Assembly: GCA_963971305.1 (NCBI GenBank)
Contig: OZ020303.1
Location: forward strand, 38,738,106 to 38,802,105
Source of the DNA: Arcuatula senhousia
Lineage: Eukaryota; Mollusca; Bivalvia; Mytilida; Mytilidae
Length of the DNA stretch: 64,000 nucleotides
Reading direction: 5' to 3'
Shown here: positions 1 to 12,300 of the stretch, piece by piece
How positions within the stretch are numbered: position 1 is the stretch's first letter
Layout: the number at the start of each line of letters is the position of its first letter
Position numbers and translations under genes: made by a program
Notes under the pieces: generated by a model
The model's input: only the letters and a program-made list of their open reading frames with translations
What the model was told of the DNA's origin: nothing
The model's database searches: none

Positions 1-225
1 AAACTTCATTAAAATTGAATATACAAAACAAAATCTAAAGTTGGTACCAATTATTAAAACTGGACAATTCTTTTGTTCCTAATACATTGTAACTTCAAGT
101 ATCTAAACAACATAAATTTCATAAATTAATTTCATATATTTTCTACTTTGTACAAAAAATATACTGCATATTCATGTAAATAAACTGTGTTATTTACAAC
201 AATTAAATAAAGAATAAAATCTTAC

Positions 226-323
226 AGTGTTTTATCAAATTCTACAATACTATCAACACCTTTAGACAATTCCTTTACTTTAACAAAGCCTTCTTTCTGC
301 ATTTTCTGTAGGAACTTAGACAG
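226..323 (-). CDS. eif2d: eIF2D exon 8 (last exon in window)
   Basis: This exon encodes LSKFLQKMQKEGFVKVKELS and then KGVDSIVEFDKT. An in-frame TAA overlaps the strong donor GTAAGATT. Because the family continues for about 200 more residues, I read it as a splice donor with the gene continuing left of base 1. Confidence 0.85.
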
Positions 324-3300
324 CTGAAAAAGATTCAATATAAACACGTATAGATTTTTTTAAAATAAACATTAGTTAGACATTTGAATTTACAGTGTGT
401 CACACTGTAAATTCAAATGTCTAACTAATGTTTATTTTAAAAAAATCACATTTTAGACTGGTGGTGTAAGAACACATCATATGGATACAAAGGTCATACA
501 ACAGTTATGCTAAATATTAAAATGTGTGATCCCTTTATATTCAGAAAAGAATATATAAAATAATGAAAAAAAAATCCCCAAATAATGATTCCATCTATAC
601 TTACATAGTTACTGGAAAATGTGACTATGAAAAAGCAATTTACAACATAGAATTAGTTTCTTTTACCATTGTTACAATTAATTATTTAAATCTTGATTTT
701 TTCTCTATTCATTATTGATGTTTATTTCAATGCAAAGATTTGTTTTATTTTTTAAATGAAAGACATCATTTGCCAAGAACAGACTGCTATGTTGTCATAA
801 TATAATCAATACTGATTTTTGTTGAAAAATATCTATCTATCAGTCCTATGAATTATTTTCATCCTTATTTAATGTCAACCGCTTTTATCTTTTTTATTTA
901 AAATAAAAAATTTTCAGTACCTTTTTATAACTAGATTTCTTCACATCTAATATTTTTCCTTCAGGGCTGTAAAAAAAATTACAGAATATTTGAAATCATT
1001 ATAAGTACAAATCTTATTTTCATGAATGAGCCTATACATCAACATCACAACTTAAATTCATTCTTAAATGTACATGTATATAAATAGCATGAATTACAAT
1101 GAAATATTTGTTTCTAAAAAGTGAAATGTATAATAACAAATTTTTTGTTACAGGTATAAAAACAAAATGTACTTTTTCCTTCATACCGTATAGCGGGTTA
1201 TTTTAGCGGGGTGCAAATTTTGGCTTATTTTAGCGGTCAGACTGAAATCGCCAAAATAAAAACCGCTAAAATTTCTTGATTTTAGAAGTCCAAAAAATGT
1301 AATGTAGATGATCGGTATTGTAAATTTTATCAATAACATTTAGTAAATAAAAAGTTATAGTTACTAAAATAATTTATGTACTACAGCAAATCTGTATAAA
1401 ATTTAACATTTTACTCATAGATAAGCAAGTTTGAAGTTATTTTATTAAAACCCTAAATTACCCTAATTGACTAATCACATCATCTGTTTTACCTGCGTTT
1501 ATTAAAGATCAAAGGCCTGATTGTGATGTAATTATCAAATTGACAACTCGTTTGTCATTTAAACCGCTAATCAAACACGGTGATTAGCACAATAAACAAG
1601 GCACACAGTAAATAAATCTGCCATAATTACTAAATTGGTGTGCACTATTATTTAACATTTATTCAAAAAATGAAATTATGAATAATAACTAAATAACTGA
1701 AAATAATACTTATTGTTACTGAAAATCATACACAATCAGAGGTTATTCGGAGCTGCTAGACCGCCAATTTTTTTTCTATTGATTTGCCCATCCGCCAAAA
1801 TAAAAACCACCAAAATTTTTGCCATACATTTTAAACGACAAACAAAAATTTTTTACACCCGCTGAAATAACCCGCTATACGGTACTTGATTTTAGAATAG
1901 TAATACCTTTTTCAATTGAATTTAAATGACACATACAGATTTGCCAATTAAGTGTCTTTAGAGAGTGTTGGTGTTTAATGCCTTTTATCGACACACCTGG
2001 GCCATATAGGGTGTCAGTTTTATTGGTGGAGGAAACCACCGATCTTGGGCAGGTAACTGACAAACCTAATCACATACAGTTGGGGAAGTCCCTTTTATGT
2101 TAAATACAAACAGGACTCGAACACAAGCTGAGAGGTGTTCAGCTAGTGATCAATAGTGTGATATTTAAACTAGCGCCTTAAACCACTCGGCCACCCAGGC
2201 CCTAAGTAGTTGCTCAAAACTGTTAAAACAGTTTCTTTAGAGAAGAAAGAGGTTTAATATTAGGTCAGCGAAGTTGGTCATGCATGCAAGCCATGATGCA
2301 CCTTTTGTTAATACATGTATAAGAATATCAAGAAAGGTAAAAAATCAAATGGATCAAACTGACCATTTGATCAGTAATTATTGAGATGAGATCCATTCTC
2401 CATAAATTCTACCTAAATTAATATGCTTCTTGATTTAATACTTACAACAGGTGCTCCATCGCCCAATAACTTCATTGACCTAATACTAAACCTCTTTTTT
2501 CTCTTAAAACACCTCATTGCCAAACCTGTTGGTGTCATTTAAATTCAATTGAAAAAGGTACCACTATTCTGATATTGAATATAATAAAAATTACCTGCTG
2601 AGTGCATTGTAATATACATATGTAATGTACATAAAGTTTCATGTAGCCTTTCCTTGAACACTCTGAATTTGTCACTGTTGAACTTACCAGAATTTAACCA
2701 TATGATTTTTGAAGAAAGCACTAGTCAACAATGGTATATCAGATTTCTTCACAGAGGATTTCAATGCACATTTGAAACATATATCTAAAAGATCATCCAT
2801 ATTTATATCTGAAATGACATAAAACAACTTTGAAAAAAAAACAATTATGACAATATTCAGTTAAATTCTAAAATAATGAAAGAACAAATTTAGAAAATAA
2901 AGTTTGGCAAATTGTGTATCAATTTTGAAAGAATATGCATAACAGAATCATTAAATCATGTTCTGTACAAATGCCAAACAAAACAGAATATACAATTTCA
3001 TGATACACTAGGATTTAAAAAAAAATAACAATGTTTTGTCAAAAACAACAAAGGAGAAGACACATAGAAGAGTAATAATATTTCTGATCGACAAACAAGA
3101 ATATGTGCAAAAGACATAATGCCCCATCCAGCAACATTTGAGATGAATGGATGAAAGCACCCGACCACTGTATGTCCCACTACTTTATAGATGGGGCATA
3201 AAAAACTAATATACTATTATTTTATATGTGAATTGAGCAAGTCAAGATTGAACATTTTTCAATAAATTTTATTGCTGAGGTTATTTCAGACCTAATACAC

Positions 3301-6300
3301 ACATTACATTTGTATACACGTGGTTTTTCCTGACAACTTCACACACATCTTTTACTTTCTTACTTTCTCAGGTATAGAAAGTCTTCTCACCATGTTAGGG
3401 TATGGTTACCTAAAGAATCATGACCATTTTGAACTTCTGCATTATCAGCACCATTCTGTAAATGTACATCCTGCAATTCAGTGGTGCACTGTTCAACTTC
3501 CTTTTCTAAGAGATTCTCATGATTTTTGTCTGAGGTTATTGGTAATTCACTGTTTTCAACATTCATATCACAATTTTTACTTGACCCTTGCTGACCCTTT
3601 TCAAGGTCAGAGGACATGACATCAGTGCCAGTGTTTTGATTGTCAGTTTCTCCATTCTCTTGATCATTGGTTGATTCTTGTAAGGAAATATTGTCAGGTA
3701 TCAGAGGAGGGTCTGATTTATCTCCAAAGTTCCTAAAATTAAATAAAGTGAAGATTTGTATACTGTGTATACCAGTGAAGATGTTAAATTATCCTTAAAA
3801 CATGTTTCAAATCTATGGCCATTCTTGACATATTCTTATTGATACATTTCTGTGATTTAGTGTCATTAAGTGGGTCAATGCTTGTTACCCTTGAGATTGG
3901 TTTTGAATCATTTGCATTAAATTTCCTAGGCAAATTGCATTTTTAAGCAGCAATTTGTCTTCATTTAAATCCATCTTTTCCATGTAACCACTTTTTTATA
4001 TATGCTGTGTCCTGCACATTTATAGGAATTAGGGAATCTCTTATCTTTATTCATAACTTTAACACTAAAACTAGCTTGGTGGTAAATTTTAAAGACTTGT
4101 AAACTCCAATTATATTTTTAAACATGTGTTAAAGAAAAATATTTTCATAGTACAATTACATTCAAACACTTATGACCCTAGAGTGGTGAGACAAAAAGCA
4201 ATAGCTGATTATGGTGCTCGCATCCTTTTCCTCTCATCCCAAAAGGGTTCAAATAAGCACTGGTTTGAGGTCCAGGACCATCAATATTATATTCAGGACC
4301 TTTGAAATTACATGATATTTACAAGTCAGGGACCTGCATGTATTTACTGTAACTCCTATTGAGGACTTTTAACATTTGATGGATTTTCCACACATAATAT
4401 CAAAAAGTCCTGGCTCCAGTTTCATAAAACATCTCAAATTTGAGGTTTCCTCAAATCTTTCCTTAACTGAGATTTCATGCAATTTCATTGGTCAATATTT
4501 GAGTTAAGAACAGATTTGATGAAACTGGGGCCTGGACCTTTTGTCCTCAAATGTAATTTGAACCCCTGCAAAATATCAAATCTGAAGTATACCATAGCCC
4601 ATCACCCAACATGTGAAGTACTTGCACTTCTTTTCCTCTCATTGCTGAATCAATACAAGGAATACTGTAAGCAAGCTTACAAAAGGGTACCCCATGCTTC
4701 ATATAATAATTATTGAACTCTATATTGCCATAAACTGAAGTCCAATTATCTTTCCTTGGTGAAAGCTGAGAACAATGAAATTTCTTTATGCACATCTCCA
4801 TAGGGACATGGTATACTTCCTTCATGTAAAGTTTAATCAAGACTGACACACAGGCTGATTCTTATATACTCTTGAACATTTTTTGCTGAAGTATAATTAA
4901 ACCTACCAAAGTTCATCTCCTAACATGTGAAGCACCTGGACCCCCTTTCCTCTCATTGCAGAATCAAACATGTCACTGCCAGACATTGCAGCCCTTCCTA
5001 TTGCAACTGGAGCTCTATAAAAAAAAAATCCCATAATGTTCATTAACTTTGGTTCCTAACTTTTTACACAACATTTGTCATAAATGTATTTCTGCTGCCT
5101 TTATACTTAATTAAATTTATTTTAGAAGATTATGACATTGATATTGAATGGAAAAGACTTGTTTGTCATCATAATATAAAAGTAAAAGATCTTCATTCAT
5201 TAAAATCAACCATTAAGGATAACACACAAAACTTGTGTACAAAGGACATGTTTGTAACTCAATAGTGAAGACGCAGACTAATGTTCCTAACATATTTATC
5301 AAGTTAACAAATTTGAACATGCTTTATTTGTTTTTCTTTAACTGATTGCAACTTACTTGTTCCCAGTTAAACAAATACAACAAAGATCTCCTTTCTGTAT
5401 ATGCTTAAAAGTACTTGGAGTTACTCCCCCTTCTACATAAACACCAGGCAACATCAGATCTACAAAATAAAATAAAACTAGAAAATGTGTCTATGAGCCA
5501 CAGGATGGCCCTCCCGTTCTTGAAATATCATTGAACCTCAATGTGTATTACCTGGGATATGGACCTTTACCAAGAAATTGTTCAAAAGTGTTCATGTGTA
5601 AAATATAGGTCGCTGTGACCTGGTGGGTGGTGCCATGTTACCAAGACTCATCGAGTAGTGAATTATTATTGACCCCTAACATGTAGTATTCAAGATATGG
5701 ACCTTAACCAAGAACTTTACCAAAGTCATTCATGCGTAAAATATACGTCACAGTGACCTCATTTCTAGTGGATGGTGTCACCTTACCCAAGACACATCTA
5801 GTGGTGAAATATCATTGACCATCAACATGTAGTATCTGAGATATGGACCTTAACCAAGAACTTAACCAAAGTCATTCATGCATAAAATATAGGTCACAGT
5901 GACCTTATTTCTAGTGGATGGTGTCACCTTACCCAAGACACATCTAGTGGTGAAATATCATTGACCATCAACATGTAGTTTCTGAGATATGGACCTTAAC
6001 CAAGAACTTAACCGAAGTCGTTCATGCATAAAATATAGGTCACAGTGACCTAATTTTTAGTGGGTGGTGTAGCCCTACCCAAGACCTATCTACTGGTGAA
6101 ATATCATTGACCCCCAACATCTAGTATCCGAGTAATGGACCTTAACCAAGAACTTAACCAAAGTCATTCATGCATAAAATATAGGTCACAGTGACCTAAT
6201 TTCTAGTGGGTGGTGCCACCTTACCTAAGACACATCTAGTAATGAAATATCATTGACCCCCAACATCTAGTATCCAAGTTATGGACCTTAACCAAGAACT

Positions 6301-9300
6301 TAACCGAAGTCGTTCATGCATAAAATATAGGTCACAGTGACCTAATTTCTAGTGGGTGGTGTAGCCCTACCCAAGACCCATCTGGTGGTGAAATATCATT
6401 GACCCCCAACATCTAGTATCCGAGTAATGGACCTTAACCAAGAACTTAACCAAAGTGTTACGGACGGACGTACGGACGGACGGACGGACGGACAAGGGTA
6501 AAACTATATGTCCGATCCACATACGTGGTCGGGCCATAAAAATAATTTGGAAGGGTCTTTAATCAACAAATAATTTTCCAATGTTTTTCTTGAAATAGAT
6601 AGTTTTAATCTTTTTTATTTCTATTACATTAAGAATATCCTAAAACTTCATAAATGATTATGACAAATATCAACTTTACATGCTGAGCTTAAAACATACT
6701 TACTATTATTTTTCTATATATTATGCGAGGTTAAAGACTTGTTTTTAAATAGTTTATAAAGCACTTAATGACTAAAGAATATTTTCACTAAAATTACCTG
6801 CACCACCTTTCAATTTACTAAAAACTGGAGGATATGTTCTGAAAACAGGAACCATTTCTGGAAATTTCCAAAGTGTGTAAACAGTTGGTATAAGTTCTTT
6901 AAATATTTCAATGAACACTGGGTTTTTCTGCACACAGTAAATAACAATACTCTCTCCAGAGTGAGTGTAGATTTTAGCTATTGTCATTTCATCTTTTGCT
7001 GGTATAATTTGCAGCAAGTCGTCTGGCTGTAACTTTGGAAACAATCTGCTGATATCATTCCTCACTTTCTTCCTGTTTAATAAATGAAAGGTATAATTAT
7101 ACATATGCCATTTACACCAGAAATGATTACATTTATACCTTCCTATTTTTGCCTCACAACAATGAAGTTTCTCTGTATTGTATCTTTTTCCTTATGATAG
7201 CAATAGAACAAGCTGAAGGACGAGGCCACTAAACCTGCCACTTTTTACATGGCTGTACAAAACAAGGACCATTTTATATTAGTTCTCATTAAGCTGGTGT
7301 ATTATCACCTATTTATGTTAACAGTTTATTTGCATTAAACAACAGACGTATGTATACTACGTATAAAATATTTCAAAAATATTTTATAAAAAGATTAAAA
7401 ATATGATGGAAAAAAAAAGCATTCTGTCACTCAATGAGACTTTTTATCAGTTTTGAAAAATATCTGCACATGATGAAAAATACCAGGAAATACTATCACA
7501 TCGTCCCTAATTATTTTGTCCAGTGCAATTATATGGGGCGCAAGCCCAACGATCAAGAACATCCATTTTTAGTCCCCTACCGGCAAAAGCCGAAGGGGAC
7601 TATAGGTTTGCGCTCTGTCCGTCTGTCTGTCACGCCTCAGTTTTCCGCACTTTTTTTCTAAACGCTTATAGATAATGAACTGATTTTTGGTATGTGAGTT
7701 AACCTTGATGAGTCACAGATCAAGTTTGAGTTTCGAGCCGGTCCACAATTTTTTATGGGAGTTATGGCCCTTTGAACTTTGAAAATTCACTAAAATACCA
7801 GTTTTCCGCACTTTTTTTCTAAACACTAATAGATAATGAACTGATTTTTGGTATGTGAGTTTACCTGAATAAGTTACAGATTAAGTTTGAGTTTCGTGTC
7901 GGTCCACAGTTTTTTATGGGAGTTATGGCCCTTTGAACTTTGAAAATTCACTAAAATTTCAGTTTTCCGCTTTTTTTCCTAAATGCTTATACATGTAGAT
8001 AATGAACTGATTTTTGGTATGTGATTTACCTTGATGAGTTACAGATCAAGTTTGAGTTTCGTGCCGATCCACAAATTTTTATGGGGGTTATGGCCCTTTG
8101 AACTTTGAAAATTCACTAAAATATCAGTTTTCCACATTTTTTTTCTAAACGCTTATAGATAATGAACTGATTTTTTGTCTGTGAGTTTACCTTGATGAGT
8201 TACAGATCAAGTTTGAGTTACATGCTGGTCCACAAATTTTTATGGGAGATATGGCCCTTTGAAGTTTGAAAATATATTACATGACATGGAAAATAAGACA
8301 TGGAAATATATCAAAATGGTTCATCATCCTTTTTTATCAATAAAAAATTCAAACATTTGAAACAGTTCTAAAAACAGGAATATGTCCAAAACACATAATG
8401 CCCCATCTTGCAACAGACCTGAACATTATATGCCCCCTACTATTGTAGATGGGGCATTACAATATCTTCCTTCACCTTTTTTGTCAAAGTTCTCATACAT
8501 GTAGATTCTGGCCATCATTATTCTGCTGTCATGACTGCAAATACAGCAGATTTTTGCTCCTGACCTATGATCTTTTGTAACACTATTGTAAACAATATGG
8601 CATTATTTATTATATGCTACTGATGTTTACATAACATATTTTGGGCCCCATCATACATGTACACTCCCGAAGAGAGCAATAATGGTAGAAATGTCAACAA
8701 TTTAGTTGTACTACATGTATGAGCTGAATTTTCCTTCAATTTTCAGTATTTCACGCTTGTTTTCCCAAACTTTCAACATCATTTTAACGCTTATCTACTT
8801 GAAAATTTTGAACATCATAAACCGCATGCGGGACCTGTTACTGGCTGAAGAAAAGCTAGTATTTTTTTATTTTCAAAAACTGTTTCAATTCATAAACATT
8901 TTAAAAATAAACTTAGCATGAAAAATATTTAACAATGATACATTGTATTGTAACTTCGGGGTTAAACCAGCCTCATCCCGGAGCGTCATATTAGGTTGCA
9001 TCTTTTTTTCTTAGCAAAAATTCTACACAAACTAATAGGAGATGTATTTTTCATATCATGTGAACATAGAGAAGCTCTTAATTATACAGGTTGAGTGTAA
9101 TATTTCATTTCACTATATAGCTCATTTGATGGTATTTAGTATTACACTCCCGAAGGGAGCATTAATGGTAGAAATGTCAATATTTTAGTTGTACTATGAG
9201 CTAAATTTTCCTTCAACGTCCGGTTTAGCAAGCGCTTGTTTTCCCGAACTTTCGGCGTCTTTTTTCACGTTTTTATCTTTGAATGTTTTAGACGTCATTT

Positions 9301-12300
9301 AAACGCTCACGTAACCCACAAGAAAAGCTAGTTTGTTTTTATTTTTGAACAAAAAAAATTAATTGAAACTTCGGGAGCGTAACAGGTTTTACCTGCCTCA
9401 TATTAAATGGACTATAATACATTTTTCATGAAGTAAAAAAAAAAATAATATGAATCAATACAATACAATACAAAAGCTTTATTTAAAGTCGGTGCATATA
9501 CATAACATAAAACACAAGCTCTAATGAGCTTTTAAAACCGACATAACATATAACAACACAGTACACATAAGACATATACAGTTACAATAAGACAAAACAG
9601 TTTCATGCAATACACACAGTTACATATAAAACATAAAACACAAATCAAATGTACATAAGACATCATACAATCGTATTAGTAGACATCTAAACATAAAACA
9701 CGGAGTAATAAAAATATCTGAAAGACAGTATAGTAGACGGGAGTTTCAGATTAGCACTTGCAGCAAAGAAAAGTAATTATTTGCATGCTGAACAGTGGCA
9801 CAAGCTGCCATTCCATGAGTTGACGAGACTTTTAAATTGGTTAAAAGAAGTCTCTGTTCTAAAGTGGTTTGGCAGCTCATTCCAAAGCTTTGCAGCGGTA
9901 TATCTAAATGACTTTATTCCGTATGTAGTTGTTTTTACTGATGGAATAGTTGCCAAATTTTGATACCTGAAAGAATATTTGGTGTTTTTATATTTATTAA
10001 ATCGTGTAGGTATGATGGACTACGTTGGTTTACGATGTTGAAGACTTCAATAGCCATGGTTCTTATACGTCTAATTTCTAATGTTGGCATTTTTGATTTG
10101 TGTAGCAGCTGTTCGTAGTTGCTGTGATAGTCATCATATATAAATCGAAGTGATCGTTCTTGAATTTTTTCTATCTTTTTTGTATTGCTTTTGCTGCAAA
10201 AGTGCCAACTGAGAGGGCAAAAATTGAAATTTGAAAGTATATATGAGTGGTATATGGTAAGTTTACCCAGTCGGTTTAGATATTTTCCAATTCTTTTAAG
10301 AATGTTAAGTTGTTTTGATGCTTTTTTACAAATGTTTGATATATGAGTGTTGAATTTGAGCTCAAAATCTATTGTGACTCCTAGCAATTTTAATTCGTTT
10401 TCGCACTGTATTGTGTTTCCAGCCAAATTAAAACTGATATTTTTGTCCCTAGTTTTCTTTCCCACGGCCAAAACTTAAAACTTTTGTGGGTTACCTTTCA
10501 TTTGGTTACTGGAAAACCAATCAATTAGTGCTAAACTGTCTGATTCCAGATTTTTGATGACTGTATCGATATCGTGATGAGCATATGATAAGGTATTGTT
10601 GTCTGCGTAGTTGTAAAGAGTGCTATTTTGTGTGAAAAGGAAAATGTCGTTTATGAATATGTTAAATAAAACAGGTCTGAGAAGCGAGCCCTGTGGTACT
10701 CCTTTATAGATGTTTTGCCAATCACTTAACGCTGTACCAAGTTTCACTGATTGCTTTCTGTTGGATAGATAGTCTTTTATCAAAATGAGAGCATTCTGTG
10801 ATAAACCATAGGCTTTTAATTTCTGTAGTAGAAGATTGTGGGGTAAGCAGTCGAAAGCTTTACTTAAATCCATTAAAATTGATGCAATGTATTTGTTTTC
10901 ATCTAAAGACTGCTTCCAGTCTTCAATGATTTTTAATAATGTTGTATTACAGCCATATCCAGGTCTGAATGCAGATAAATATGGATGGAAATGTGCACTA
11001 AAATATTCCATAAGTTGGTTATTTATGGCCCTTTCAAAGAATTTTGATATGACTGGTAAAATGCTTACAGGTCTCTAGTTGCTTTTTTCCAGAGTGTTGT
11101 TCTTTTTGTGTATTGGCACAACTTGGGCCTGTTTTAGTTTGTTTGGAAATACAGATTGTTCAAGAGATTTATTAATCATGTATGTGATAGGTGTAGCAAT
11201 GACTGGTTTTGCTAGTTTTAACAGTTTGACTGATATGCAATCGTTACCTGTTGCCTTTTTGATGTTAATTTTGTCTATTTGTTTTGTCACAAATGTTTCT
11301 TCAATTGTTGTGAAATTTAGTTCAGGTGTTACATTTTTATGTTCGTTTATTTTCACAATGCTTGGATGGCTGTCATCAGATGGTTCATTATTTCCAATGT
11401 CTTTTGCAACATTTATGAAAAAGTTGTTAAATACATTTGCAACTTCTGTCTGATTGTTAATAATACAGTCATTTTCATTTAGGATGACATCTTTCGTAAA
11501 ATTGCTACCTTTGTTTGTAATGAAGGGTTTTATTGTTGGCCAAAAATCCTTGGATTTAGGTCCTCCTACACATCTTTCATAGAAATATGTTTTAACAGAG
11601 CTCTTTCTCATTTTATTAACTAGGTTTCTCTGTTTGCGATAGTTTTCCCAGTTAAAATCAGATTTACAATTGATAAATTTGTTATGTAGTTGTCGCTTTT
11701 TGTATATAGCAGATCTAAGTTCTTTATTGATAAAAGCTGCAGGTTTAGTGCAGGGTTTTCTACGTATCATGGGTGCATGTTTATCTACCACACTGACAAA
11801 ATGTTTTCAAAATTCTCATACATGGAATTTATATCAATATTGCTGTCACTTTCATTTATAAAATCTACCTTTTCTAAGTCTTCAATAAAATCAGCTTGAT
11901 TAAAATTTTTAAAACTTCTATAATTTCTATATTCATTTCTTTTCTGTGGCATGGTACCCTTTATTTGTACACTGATCATATTGTGAACATCACTTAGGCC
12001 ACAGTTAAAATTTAAAGTATTCATACATAAGGTTGCTCTATTTGTCAATAATATGGAGTAGGCATTGCCTAAATGCGAGCATAGCTAAAAGGGACTACGT
12101 TTCGTTTATATAATGATGATCATAATCAATGCAATCAAATGGTGCATTTTACATCATTTTTGTTTGGTTTTCCTCTTTTATCTGCTAGTTTTGTTCTGGT
12201 TTACTTCGGAATGTCGACATTCAGGGCTATCGCTATCATTTAATTTCCATTTTTTCAATTTGCTTAATTTGGGGCGAGATGGTTTGGGGCGATTAAGCTT

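Noticed and set aside
226..323. Stop codon ending eIF2D at exon 8
   Set aside because: The TAA overlaps a strong GTAAGATT donor and the family normally continues with an SUI1 domain.
2110..2206. tRNA gene
   Set aside because: A and B boxes are present, but no acceptor stem pairs and a SINE body follows, so it is a tRNA-derived SINE head.
4547..4849. Separate minus-strand gene of 100 codons
   Set aside because: Only the part matching eIF2D exon 4 is meaningful; the rest is intron read-through.
7434..7661. 75-codon plus-strand ORF
   Set aside because: It runs into the hairpin head of the 7568-8290 array and has no conserved content.
11079..11453. 124-codon plus-strand ORF
   Set aside because: It is antisense to the CR1 reverse transcriptase, which has clear RT motifs on the minus strand.
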